Source of the DNA: Ectothiorhodospira marina
Lineage (GTDB): Bacteria > Pseudomonadota > Gammaproteobacteria > Ectothiorhodospirales > Ectothiorhodospiraceae
Direction: 5' to 3'
Assembly: GCF_900109495.1 (NCBI RefSeq)
Contig: NZ_FOAA01000007.1
Coordinates: 1 to 64,000 of the forward strand
Length of the DNA: 64,000 nt
This document shows, one piece after another, positions 33,312 to 42,312 of the stretch. A program made the position numbers and the translations under genes. The notes under the pieces are model-generated. The model saw nothing but the letters and a program-made list of their open reading frames with translations. It searched no databases and was not told the origin of the DNA. Position 1 is the first letter of the stretch, and every line of letters starts with the position of its first letter.

Positions 33312-34019
33312 ATGACCCAGAAACCAACCCAGCAACTGACCCTGGATGTGGCCCTGCGTGATGGCGCCACCTTCGATGTCTTTCATTCCGGAGACCATCC
33401 CCTGGGCCCGGAGGCGGTGCGTGCGGTCGCCCAGGGGACGGGTGAGCCTCAGGTCTATCTTTTCGGTGATGCCGGCTGCGGCAAGACTCACCTGCTGGAG
33501 GCGGCCTGCCACCATGTCTCCCGGTCAGGGGGGCGAATTGCCTACCTGCCCATGCAGTTGTTGGCGGACAGTGGTCCCGAGGTCCTGGATGGTTGGGAAG
33601 GGCTGGATCTCATCGCCCTGGATGAACTGGATCGGATGCCGCGGGCGGCGGATTTCGAACGGGCCCTGTTCGACTTCATCAACCGTCAGCGTGATGCCGG
33701 CACCCGCCTGCTGCTGGCCTCACGCACGGCCCCTCAGTCGTTGTCCGTGGCCCTGCCGGATCTGCGTTCGCGGCTGCTCTGGGGGCCGGTGTTTCAGCTC
33801 CACGAACTCAGCGATGCCCACAAACGTGAGGTGCTGGCGCGCCGGGCGCGTCGCCGGGGGTTCGATTTGCCCCCGGATGCCTGCGACTATCTGCTGCGCC
33901 ATCAGCGTCGTGATCTGACCTCCCTGATGGGGCTTTTGGACCGTCTGGACAAGGCCTCGCTCCGGGACAAACGCAAGATCACGCTGCCTTTCGTGCGCAA
34001 GGTGCTTCAGCGGGACTAA
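33312..34019 (+). CDS. hda: DnaA regulatory inactivator Hda
   Basis: Hda binds the sliding clamp and promotes ATP hydrolysis by DnaA, limiting re-initiation. The 235-residue AAA+ protein has an N-terminal clamp-binding-like QLTLDVAL (residues 8-15), Walker A GDAGCGKTH near residue 57 and Walker B LIALDELDRM near residue 95. A C-terminal lid (QRRDLTSLMGLLDRLDKASL) completes it. The ATG at 33312 is four bases after the preceding stop. Its stop codon overlaps the stop of the convergent DUF2069 gene (34016-34019). Confidence 0.93.
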   Translation: MTQKPTQQLTLDVALRDGATFDVFHSGDHPLGPEAVRAVAQGTGEPQVYLFGDAGCGKTHLLEAACHHVSRSGGRIAYLPMQLLADSGPEVLDGWEGLDLIALDELDRMPRAADFERALFDFINRQRDAGTRLLLASRTAPQSLSVALPDLRSRLLWGPVFQLHELSDAHKREVLARRARRRGFDLPPDACDYLLRHQRRDLTSLMGLLDRLDKASLRDKRKITLPFVRKVLQRD

Positions 34020-34363
34020 GGTTTTCGGGTCTCGCCCCGGGCAGTCTTTACATAGCCGAGGCATCCGGCAAAAAACACCAGGCTCAGTACCAGCATCAGC
34101 AGTCCGTAAGCCTGATGGCTTCCTGTTGTGGCCATGGCCACACCGATCACCACATAGGGCAGGGCCAGCAGACTGCCCCAGATGTGGGCCTGGGTGCGCC
34201 CGTGCAGCAGTCCTCGCAAGGGGAGCAGCAGTGGGCCGCCCAACAGCAGCAGGAGCAGGGAGCGGGGGAAATCCTCGGGAGGAGAGGCCCAGGTGGTGGC
34301 GATCAGGATCAGCGCCAGCAATCCAAAGAACCCACCCAGGGTCAATATCCGGTAGTTGCGCAT
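34016..34363 (-). CDS. DUF2069 membrane protein
   Basis: The 115-residue protein begins MRNYRILTLGGFFGLLALIL and has four hydrophobic segments, ending with a short basic tail (VKTARGETRKP). The function is unknown. DUF2069 genes often lie after wrbA, as here: the wrbA stop is ten bases upstream on the same strand. A GTG two codons before the ATG is an alternative start. Confidence 0.82.
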   Translation of the reverse strand: MRNYRILTLGGFFGLLALILIATTWASPPEDFPRSLLLLLLGGPLLLPLRGLLHGRTQAHIWGSLLALPYVVIGVAMATTGSHQAYGLLMLVLSLVFFAGCLGYVKTARGETRKP

Positions 34364-34373
34364 CGACACGACG

Positions 34374-35042
<669 letters not shown>

Positions 35043-35076
35043 TCATCAAAGGTTTTGTCTGTAGGTGATTGTTGTC

Positions 35077-35105
35077 TTGACGATTTTCTTTCCTGGTGCT
35101 AGGGT
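35077..35105 (+). promoter_or_regulatory. Candidate sigma-70 promoter for the DUF4398 gene
   Basis: TTGACG (35077-35082) and TAGGGT (35100-35105) are 17 bases apart. The first box matches the consensus at five of six positions, the second at three. It lies 35 bases before the GTG start at 35140 in an AT-rich gap between the divergent wrbA and DUF4398 genes. Confidence 0.45.
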
Positions 35106-35139
35106 CTGTAAATCCGTCACGGGAGCCCCCGAAGCCATC

Positions 35140-35475
35140 GTGAATTCGCATCGCACCCTGCCTTTCCTTCTCCGCCCCGCCGGTCGACGTCGAGGCACAT
35201 TATACGCCCTGGGCCTGTTCATGGGCGGTTTGCTGATGTTGTCCGGCTGTGCCACGACGCCGCCCGTTCAGGAGATGAGCGATGCCCGGCAGGCCCTGCG
35301 GGCCGCCGAGGAAGCCCAGGCACCGGACCGGGCGGGCGAGACCTACCAGCGTTCCCGTGAATTGCTGGAGCAGGCCGAAACCCGACTCCAGCAGGGTGAG
35401 TACCGGTCGGCGCGCTATAAGGCCAAGGAGGCCAAGCGTCTGGCCATTGAAGCACGGATTCAGTCCGGGGACTGA
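35140..35475 (+). CDS. DUF4398 domain-containing lipoprotein
   Basis: The 111-residue product has a basic N-terminus, a hydrophobic core and the lipobox LSGC, so it is probably an outer-membrane lipoprotein. The mature part is a charged helical segment (DARQALRAAEEAQAPDRAGE, RSRELLEQAETRLQQGEYRS) typical of DUF4398. The function is unknown. I chose the GTG at 35140; an ATG at 35065 would lie within the promoter, and an ATG at 35221 would leave a very short signal peptide. A LysM lipoprotein gene follows. Confidence 0.78.
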   Translation: MNSHRTLPFLLRPAGRRRGTLYALGLFMGGLLMLSGCATTPPVQEMSDARQALRAAEEAQAPDRAGETYQRSRELLEQAETRLQQGEYRSARYKAKEAKRLAIEARIQSGD

Positions 35476-35580
35476 CCCTTCGGCGACGTTCGCCTTGCAT
35501 CGCGGGATCGTCTAAACTCAGTGGTCATGGGGAATTGACCCTGTGCTCGCTTCTCAGGATTCAAAAGGGAGTCTGTCGCC

Positions 35581-36174
35581 GTGAAAACCAAAAAGAATAC
35601 GATACTGTTGGCGGGGGTCGCGTCTGTCGCATTGCTGTCGGGTTGTGCCACCGTGTCGGAGACGCCCGTGGGCACAGCCTATCTGGTTGATGCGAGCGGC
35701 GAATATGTGACCAACGCCTCGGGCGAATGCTGGCGCACCCCTTACTGGACCGAGGCGCGGGCCAGCGAGCACTGCGATCCGCAATTGTTCGCGCGTGCTT
35801 CGGAGCCTGCGCCCGAACCCGAACCCGAACCGGCGCCGCCCCCGGCCGAGCCCAAGCCGGAACCGGAGTCCGAGCCCAGTTTCATGTCTTATGATGTGCA
35901 ACGGGGTGACAGCCTCTGGAAGATCTCGGGCAAGAGTTCCGTGTACGGCAACCCCTACCAGTGGCCGCTGATCTATCGTGCCAATGTGGACAGGATCCGC
36001 GACGCTGACCTGATCTACCCCGGCCAGCAGCTGCGCATCGAACGGGATCCTGCCTCGGCGGATGTGGATGATGCTGTACGGCATGCCCGTACGCGGGGCG
36101 CCTGGCAGGTGGGTCCGGTGGAGCGCTCGGACGGGCGCTACCTGGACCAGTATGGGCTGTCTGCCCGGCAGTGA
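35581..36174 (+). CDS. LysM domain-containing lipoprotein
   Basis: The 197-residue protein has the lipobox LLSGC at residues 18-22. The region around residue 80 is a proline-glutamate rich linker (EPAPEPEPEPAPPPAEP), which probably spans the periplasm. A LysM domain follows (YDVQRGDSLWKISGKSSVYG to LIYPGQQLRIE), binding peptidoglycan. The start is GTG at 35581 with GGGAG ten bases upstream. It follows the DUF4398 lipoprotein gene, and a strong hairpin lies downstream at 36226. Confidence 0.87.
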   Translation: MKTKKNTILLAGVASVALLSGCATVSETPVGTAYLVDASGEYVTNASGECWRTPYWTEARASEHCDPQLFARASEPAPEPEPEPAPPPAEPKPEPESEPSFMSYDVQRGDSLWKISGKSSVYGNPYQWPLIYRANVDRIRDADLIYPGQQLRIERDPASADVDDAVRHARTRGAWQVGPVERSDGRYLDQYGLSARQ

Positions 36175-36225
36175 TCCCCAGGGCCTTTGAGCCCGGGGGG
36201 TGATCAGTGCCGCAGTGCTCGATCA

Positions 36226-36249
36226 AAGGGCCCGCCTTGGCGGGCCCTT
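36226..36249 (+). terminator. Hairpin terminator after the LysM lipoprotein gene
   Basis: AAGGGCCCGCC and GGCGGGCCCTT form a perfect 11-base stem with a TT loop. It lies 52 bases after the stop codon and before the acylphosphatase gene. There is no U-run after it, so it may act as a stabilising or Rho-independent-like element. Confidence 0.65.
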
Positions 36250-36305
36250 CCGCGTTGTGATACCCACTACCTGCCGCAAGGCAGACCGATACGGAGTCAA
36301 GCATC

Positions 36306-36587
36306 ATGTCGCAAGCCGACCATCAGGCCATGCGTTGCTGGATATCAGGCCGGGTGCAGGGTGTGTTCTTTCGGGCCTCCACCCAGGACAAGGCGCAAGC
36401 ATTGGGACTGGATGGGTATGCCATGAACCTGTCGGATGGGCGCGTGGAAGTCGTGGCCCAGGGTCCGGAATCCGCACTTGAGTCACTCGGGCAATGGCTG
36501 CGCCAGGGGCCACCCAAGGCCCGGGTGGACAGTGTCGACTGCGAGGCCTTCGCCGGACGGGTGGAGCCCGGGTTCCACACCCGTTGA
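36306..36587 (+). CDS. acyP: Acylphosphatase
   Basis: Acylphosphatase hydrolyses carboxyl-phosphate bonds. The 93-residue protein has the signature GRVQGVFFRAST with catalytic R23, and N41 in MNLSDGRVEVVAQG. The length is normal. It lies alone between the hairpin at 36226 and the convergent HDOD gene, whose stop is 19 bases away. Confidence 0.94.
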   Translation: MSQADHQAMRCWISGRVQGVFFRASTQDKAQALGLDGYAMNLSDGRVEVVAQGPESALESLGQWLRQGPPKARVDSVDCEAFAGRVEPGFHTR

Positions 36588-36606
36588 GGTGCCAAGGACC
36601 CCGGTC

Positions 36607-37488
36607 TCAGGCCCTGGCCCGGGGCACGATGACGGTGAGGATTTCCAGAAACTGGGGCGTGATCTCGTCCCAGATATCGTCCGTGTCTTCTTCCTCCAGT
36701 TTCAGTGTCGTCCAGATGCCTGGATCCACCAGGCACGCGTAGCCGCCATATTCACTGAAACTGCCCTGCTCGGTGCGATTGCTCAGGGCATCGGCCAGGT
36801 GCACCACCGATACTTCCAGGCTGGCCTGGTGAGCAGCGCCGGGCCGGTGGTGCCGCCCCACGGCCTCCTGCAGGACCGGTGGCAGGCCCCAGATGCGCAG
36901 CAGTTCCCCACCCACGTCAGCGTGATCAAACCCCAGGATTTCCCGCTCCTGTTCCGCCAGTACCTGTTCGTTGCCCTGGGAGATCATCAGGGCCTCACGA
37001 AGCGCCTCCGGGTACTGGCTGTACAGCACCAGACTGCCCACGTCATGCAGCAGCCCGGCCACAAATAATCTTTCTGGATGCAGTACATGGCAGCGCTGCG
37101 CCAGGGAGCGGGCCACCAGGGCCGTGAAGATGCTGTGACGCCAGAATACGGCCACGTTGACCAGCTCGCAGGGCAGGCGCGAGAAGGTGTTCGTTGCGCT
37201 GACCGCCAGGGCCAGATGGTAGAGGGCCCTCGTACCGATAATGGAGATGGCCCGGGAGACCGTGTCGATCCGGTTCGGCAGGCCGTACATGGCCGAGTTG
37301 GCCAGATGCAGCACCTGGGCACTCAGGTTGGGGTCCTGTGTCACAATGGCGGCAATGCTGTTGGCCGAAGAGTGGGGTGCCTCCAGTGCCTGGCGCAGCC
37401 GGATGATGATCTCCGGCGGAGAAATCAGGTGCGAGACGTCCTTCAACAGGTCGTCGAGATCGAACCGCTTGTCTGAAAGTTCACCCAT
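36607..37488 (-). CDS. HDOD domain-containing signalling protein
   Basis: HDOD domains are HD-related regulators found in bacterial signalling. The 293-residue protein has the usual N-terminal SPPEIIIRLRQALE, then ITQDPNLSAQVLHLANSAMY (here VTQDPN...) and a degenerate HD-like region (LLHDVGSLVLY, DHADVGGELL, GRHHRPG). It is divergent from the large DUF1631 gene, and its short intergenic region probably holds both promoters. The exact role is unknown; many such proteins act in c-di-GMP or motility control. Confidence 0.9.
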   Translation of the reverse strand: MGELSDKRFDLDDLLKDVSHLISPPEIIIRLRQALEAPHSSANSIAAIVTQDPNLSAQVLHLANSAMYGLPNRIDTVSRAISIIGTRALYHLALAVSATNTFSRLPCELVNVAVFWRHSIFTALVARSLAQRCHVLHPERLFVAGLLHDVGSLVLYSQYPEALREALMISQGNEQVLAEQEREILGFDHADVGGELLRIWGLPPVLQEAVGRHHRPGAAHQASLEVSVVHLADALSNRTEQGSFSEYGGYACLVDPGIWTTLKLEEEDTDDIWDEITPQFLEILTVIVPRARA

Positions 37489-37608
37489 GCGCTTGATTGG
37501 TCTCGAAAATATTTGAATCTTGTCGCGTTTCCCAAACCTAACTATGGACTATAAGACACTGAAGTCAACCGCGCCGGGAACGGTTTGAAGCAACCCCAGG
37601 GCATTGCC

Positions 37609-40098
37609 ATGAACGAGAAAGCCGTACAAAACGTGGTCGCGTTCAAGGCCCCAGGCCAACAGAAGGCGGGGGGGCGCCTGCCCATCCAGATTCTGGGGCA
37701 TTGCCGCAACCTGTCGACCCGTCACGTGGAACCGCTGTTGCGGGAGATGCTGGACAATGCCGACGATGCCTTGTTCAAGCTGGCCGAGAAGGCCGAGGAT
37801 AACCGCTCGCAGACAGCCTATTTCGATGCCATGCGGGAACTGCGGCGGCAGCGCTCCACCATGGAAAGCGAGTATGCCACGCAGATGGCACGGGTCTTCG
37901 ACCTGTGTCTGCGGGCCAAGCCCGGAACCTCAAAGACGTCGACCGTCGAGTCGGACGAACTCAGCCTGGTGGATGAGGAGGAACTGGAGGAAAACCTGGC
38001 CATTGATGGCATGGTGGGTAAGGCCCGGCGACTGAATGAACACGACCTGCAGGCCATCGCGCGGCGTCTGTCTGCGGTGATGGAGCGATCCCGCTTGAAC
38101 GAGGAGGACAACCCGGTAGATCCCATTGCGTTCTGCCGAGGGTTCCGGGATGCCATGCAGGTGCTGGACGTGGATATCCGCATCCGTCTGATCATTTTCA
38201 AGCTCTTTGACCAGTTCGTGGTCACCCGCCTGGGCCCGCTGTATCACGAGATCAACCGTTATCTGGTGGAGATGCGCATCCTCCCGGACCTGCGCCATGA
38301 GAGTCGGGGAGGGGGGGGTGGCCCGGAGCACCGTGGAGGGACCTTGGGTGGCTCCACGGGTGATGACGCGGACGGGGCAGGGGGGCACGAGGCCGATGGC
38401 GATGACGACGAGGGTGACCTGGTGGCGCTGCTGCGACACTGGGTGGGGCGTCGAGGCCAGGGGGCTGCTGCCCAACCGCGTGGTCGGCCCGGGATGATGG
38501 GGCCGGGTGCGCCAGGCGGGGCTTCTGGCTCGGGCGGTGCGGTTGCCGGGCATGCCGGAACGGTCACAGCCGATATGGGCTCGGTGATCGCCGCGCTTTC
38601 CTCTCTGCCCTCCCAGGGGCATATGGGCGTTGCCGCAGGCGGGGCCGCGGAACTCAAGGGCGCCGTGGTTGGTGCGCTGAACACGGGGGGGGATCAGGCA
38701 GTCGCCCTGAACGGCATGGACGAATCGGCCATTGATATTGTGGCCATGCTGTTTGAATTCATCTTCGACGACGCTGCGTTGCCCGCCCCCATCAAGGAAC
38801 TCATTGGTCGCTTGCAGATCCCCGTACTCAAGGTGGCGCTGCTGGACAAGAGCTTCTTCAGTCGCAAGCGCCATCCGGCCCGTCGCCTGCTGACGGAATT
38901 ATCCCGGGTGGGCGTGGGGTGGTCCGAGGCTGCCGATGAAGAGGAAGGGCTGAAGGTCAAGATCGAATCCCTGGTGGAGCGTCTGCTGAACGACTTCGAG
39001 GATGATGTGGGCATCTTCGAATCGGTCCTTGAGGATCTGCAGACCTTCTGTGCCCAGCAGGCCGAACGAGCCGCCCAGCGGGAGGAGCAAGCAGCCCTGG
39101 CCACTCAGGGCCGCGAGAATCTGCTGCTGGCCCGGGGGGTGGCCGACGAGGCCATTGAGCGGGTGATCGATGGGCGTGACCTGCCGGAACCCGTTGATCA
39201 TCTGCTGCGCCACACATGGAAGGAATTGCTGGTGCTGATCTATCTGAAGAATGGTCAGCACAGTCAATTATGGCAAAAGGCCTTGAACGTGGCCTCGCTG
39301 CTGGTATGGAGCCTTATTCCCAAGCAACGTCAGGATGAACGGGAGCAACTCATGGGCCTGCTGCCCTCGTTGCTCAAGGCACTCCAGGATGGCATGACCC
39401 GTATGGCGCGGCCACCAGAAGAGCAGCAGCAGGTCATGGCCCTGTTGGCACAAGAGCACACCCGGATGGTGAAAAAGCCCCTCTCCTCCGAGGATGCCGC
39501 TGCACTGGCCTCGATCGAGGGGCTGGATCCGGACGAGCCGATGGACCCGGAGGGGGTGAAGGCCTCAGCCGCTCCCGCTGCCCAGGCGCAGGCCGTGAAC
39601 CCGGTACCCGCTCATGGGGGGGGCGGGCCGGATCCCCTTCTTCAGCCATCGGCTCGTGAGGCCCCGCCGGAAGGCATTCCTGAGGATATCCACGATGGTC
39701 GTTCCTTCATGGCCCGCAAAGTGGCGGAAATCAATCAGCTGATCTCCGAGGGTCGCTTCAGCGTGCCTGGTCAGGCCACGCCGGCGTGGCCGGAGGAAGA
39801 AGCGAATGGGGACGATGCCGTGGAGGATCTGCATCTGATGACCGCCCGGGAACTGGCCGAGGGCACCTGGCTGGAACTGCTGGATGCGGAGAATCAGCCC
39901 GAGCGGATCAAGCTGTCCTGGAAAAGTCTCATCAGTGGCAAGTACTTTTTCGTCAATCGTCAGGGCCTGAAGGTTCGAGAGATGACCTCCCATGCCCTGG
40001 CGGCGGAGTTCAGGGCTGGCCGGGCGCGGATCATCGAGGATGTGCCCGTCTTTGATCGGGCCATTGAAACCCTCATGTCCAGCCTGAGAGCGGGGTAA
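37609..40098 (+). CDS. DUF1631 domain-containing protein
   Basis: The 829-residue protein belongs to DUF1631, whose function is unknown; family members are sometimes mislabelled thymidine phosphorylase. Residues 20-220 form a helical region. A low-complexity insert with runs of glycine and acidic residues follows (about residues 225-340, e.g. GGGGGPEHRGGTLGG, DGDDDEGDL). Then comes a second helical domain. The C-terminus (LSWKSLISGKYFFVNRQGLK) resembles the small beta domain common in the family and in PilZ-like proteins. The ATG at 37609 is preferred over a TTG eight codons upstream. It is divergent from the HDOD gene. Confidence 0.84.
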   Translation: MNEKAVQNVVAFKAPGQQKAGGRLPIQILGHCRNLSTRHVEPLLREMLDNADDALFKLAEKAEDNRSQTAYFDAMRELRRQRSTMESEYATQMARVFDLCLRAKPGTSKTSTVESDELSLVDEEELEENLAIDGMVGKARRLNEHDLQAIARRLSAVMERSRLNEEDNPVDPIAFCRGFRDAMQVLDVDIRIRLIIFKLFDQFVVTRLGPLYHEINRYLVEMRILPDLRHESRGGGGGPEHRGGTLGGSTGDDADGAGGHEADGDDDEGDLVALLRHWVGRRGQGAAAQPRGRPGMMGPGAPGGASGSGGAVAGHAGTVTADMGSVIAALSSLPSQGHMGVAAGGAAELKGAVVGALNTGGDQAVALNGMDESAIDIVAMLFEFIFDDAALPAPIKELIGRLQIPVLKVALLDKSFFSRKRHPARRLLTELSRVGVGWSEAADEEEGLKVKIESLVERLLNDFEDDVGIFESVLEDLQTFCAQQAERAAQREEQAALATQGRENLLLARGVADEAIERVIDGRDLPEPVDHLLRHTWKELLVLIYLKNGQHSQLWQKALNVASLLVWSLIPKQRQDEREQLMGLLPSLLKALQDGMTRMARPPEEQQQVMALLAQEHTRMVKKPLSSEDAAALASIEGLDPDEPMDPEGVKASAAPAAQAQAVNPVPAHGGGGPDPLLQPSAREAPPEGIPEDIHDGRSFMARKVAEINQLISEGRFSVPGQATPAWPEEEANGDDAVEDLHLMTARELAEGTWLELLDAENQPERIKLSWKSLISGKYFFVNRQGLKVREMTSHALAAEFRAGRARIIEDVPVFDRAIETLMSSLRAG

Positions 40099-40101
40099 TC
40101 C

Positions 40102-40142
40102 GGTGGCGCCCCTAGCCACCCATGATGGGTTTGTGGTTTTAT
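40102..40142 (+). terminator. Possible terminator after the DUF1631 gene
   Basis: GGTGGC and GCCACC (40102-40107 and 40115-40120) pair around a seven-base loop. They are followed directly by the small hairpin CCCATGATGGG and a T-rich stretch (TTTGTGGTTTTATT). This could end the DUF1631 transcript before livK. Confidence 0.45.
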
Positions 40143-40187
40143 TAGCGGGTTTTTCCATCTGTCCACCCCCACAGACGGGAGTACCCG

Positions 40188-41348
40188 GTGAACAAGAAGA
40201 GCCTGCTGCGCGGTCTTGCCGCTGTCACGACCCTCCTTGCCCTGGCCCTTGCCGGGCCTGCCCCGGCCTCCGATGAGCCCATACGCATCGGCGCCTTCGT
40301 CTCCGCTACCGGTCCGGCGTCCTTCCTGGGTGACCCGGAGCTCAAGACCCTGGAGATGTACGTGGAGCGCATCAACGAACAGGGTGGGGTGCTGGGCCGC
40401 CCCTTGCATCTGGTCCACTATGATGATGGTGGCAGTGCCTCCGAGGCCCGCAACTTCGCCAACCGGTTGCTGCGCCGCGATCGGGTGGACGTGCTCATTG
40501 GCGGGAGTACTACCGGAACCACCCTGGCTGCCGTGCCGCTGGCCCAACGGGCCCGCACGCCGATGATCTCCATGGCCGGTGCCCTCACCATCGTTGAACC
40601 GGTGAACCCCTGGGTGTTCAAGACACCCCAGTCGGATCGCATGGCGGCGGAGCGTGTCCTGGCCGATATGCAGGATCGCGGTATCACCCGCATCGGACTG
40701 ATCTCCGGTACCGATGGGTTCGGTCGCTCCGGTCGGGAGCAGACCCTGGAAGTGGCCGAACAATTCGGCATCGAGGTGGTGGCAGACCAGACCTATGGCC
40801 CCCAGGACACGGACATGACGTCCCAGTTGACCCGTATCCGCACAACGGAGGGGGTCGAGGCGGTGTTCAATTTCGGTTTCGGGCAGGGGCCGGCCATCGT
40901 CACCCGCAATTATGCCCACCTGGATATTGATCTGCCCCTGTATCAGTCCCACGGCGTCGCCTCCGACCGCTTCCTGGATCTGGCGGGATCAGCTGCCGAA
41001 GGCGTGCGCCTGCCCGCCTCGGCGCTGCTCGTGCCCGATGCTCTCCCGGATGAGGACCCGCAGAAACCGGTGGTTCAGGGTTACAAGCAGGCCTACGAGG
41101 CACGCTGGAACACCTCTGTATCCACCTTTGGCGGTTATGCCTACGACGCCCTGCACCTGGCGGTGCATGCCATTGAACAGGCGGGCAGCACCGATCCCAA
41201 GGCCATTCGTGAGGCGCTGGAATCCATCCAGGGCTTTGTGGGGGTGACCGGAGTCTTCAGTATGGCACCAGAGGATCATAACGGCCTTGAGCCGGAGTCC
41301 TTCCGTTTGTTGGAGGTTCGCGACGGTGGCTGGGTATTGATTCACTGA
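40188..41348 (+). CDS. livK: Branched-chain amino acid ABC transporter substrate-binding protein
   Basis: The 386-residue periplasmic protein has a signal peptide (hydrophobic run ending in ALAGPAPASDEP) and a type I periplasmic binding fold. It begins in the mature part PIRIGAFVSATGPASFLGDP and contains INEQGGVLGRPLHLVHYDDG. It starts with a GTG at 40188, with GGGAG ten bases upstream. It heads the livK-livH-livM-livG-livF operon. The true substrate may be a branched amino acid, an amide or a urea-type compound; sequence alone does not decide. Confidence 0.9.
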   Translation: MNKKSLLRGLAAVTTLLALALAGPAPASDEPIRIGAFVSATGPASFLGDPELKTLEMYVERINEQGGVLGRPLHLVHYDDGGSASEARNFANRLLRRDRVDVLIGGSTTGTTLAAVPLAQRARTPMISMAGALTIVEPVNPWVFKTPQSDRMAAERVLADMQDRGITRIGLISGTDGFGRSGREQTLEVAEQFGIEVVADQTYGPQDTDMTSQLTRIRTTEGVEAVFNFGFGQGPAIVTRNYAHLDIDLPLYQSHGVASDRFLDLAGSAAEGVRLPASALLVPDALPDEDPQKPVVQGYKQAYEARWNTSVSTFGGYAYDALHLAVHAIEQAGSTDPKAIREALESIQGFVGVTGVFSMAPEDHNGLEPESFRLLEVRDGGWVLIH

Positions 41349-41436
41349 GATCCCTATCCGTCATTTGCATGGCGCCCGGTCAGTCTCCACACGGGGTCTG
41401 TTCGATGACCCATCCCTAGTCTGCCTCGAGTCCCGC

Positions 41437-42312
41437 ATGTTTGCCGAGTTTCTCCAGTACCTGTTCTCCGGCGTCACCACCGGGGCCATCTATGCCCTGG
41501 TGGCCCTCGGATTCACCCTGGTCTACAACGCCAGCCACGTGATCAACTTCGCTCAGGGTGAATTCATCATGATCGGCGGCATGGCCACCCTGTCGCTGCT
41601 GGGCATGGGGGTGCCCATGCCCCTGGCCATTGGTCTGGCCATCCTGTTGGCGGCGGTACTGGGGGCGCTGCTGCACCAACTCGCCATCGCCCCCGCGCGT
41701 CAGGCGGATGTGGTCACCCTGATCATCATCACCATCGGCGCCTCCATCTTCCTGAGGGGCCTTGCCCAGGTGATCTGGGGCAAGGAATACCATGCCCTGC
41801 CGTCCTTTAGTGAACAAGAATCCATTGAGGTCATGGGGGCGGTCATGTACACCCAGAGCCTGTGGATCCTGGGCGTGACCACGTTGCTGGTGCTGGCCCT
41901 GGCCCTGTTCTTCACCCGCACCCTGGTGGGCAAGGCCATTCTCGCCACCAGCATGAACCGGCAGGCCGCGCGTCTCATGGGGGTGCGCATTCAGTTCGTG
42001 GTCATGCTGGCCTTCACCTTGGCGGCCATTCTCGGTGCCGTGGCCGGGGCGGTGGCATCGCCCATCACCCTCACCTCCTATGACATCGGCATCATGCTGG
42101 GCCTCAAGGGCTTTGTGGCGGCTGCCATCGGCGGTCTGGGCAGCGGCGTGGGTGCCGTGGTGGGCGGCCTGCTGCTGGGTATCGCCGAGGCCATGACGGC
42201 GGGCTACATCTCCTCCGATTACAAGGACGCGGTGGCCTTTCTGCTGATCCTGGTGATCCTGCTGTTCATGCCCCGTGGCCTGTTTGGCAGTCGTGTGGCG
42301 GAGCGGGTGTGA
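41437..42312 (+). CDS. livH: Branched-chain amino acid ABC transporter permease LivH
   Basis: The 291-residue inner-membrane permease has about eight hydrophobic segments and typical LivH motifs (GVTTGAIYALVALGFTLVYN, INFAQGEFIMIG, FVAAAIGGLGSGVGAVVGGL, GYISSDYKDAVAF). The ATG at 41437 gives MFAEFLQYLFSG; the frame opens 24 codons earlier but is not membrane-like there. Its stop overlaps the livM start. Confidence 0.92.
   Translation: MFAEFLQYLFSGVTTGAIYALVALGFTLVYNASHVINFAQGEFIMIGGMATLSLLGMGVPMPLAIGLAILLAAVLGALLHQLAIAPARQADVVTLIIITIGASIFLRGLAQVIWGKEYHALPSFSEQESIEVMGAVMYTQSLWILGVTTLLVLALALFFTRTLVGKAILATSMNRQAARLMGVRIQFVVMLAFTLAAILGAVAGAVASPITLTSYDIGIMLGLKGFVAAAIGGLGSGVGAVVGGLLLGIAEAMTAGYISSDYKDAVAFLLILVILLFMPRGLFGSRVAERV

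Noticed and set aside
36187-36481. Small open frames across the hairpin and start of the acylphosphatase gene
   Set aside because: They conflict with the well-supported acylphosphatase gene and show no conserved feature.
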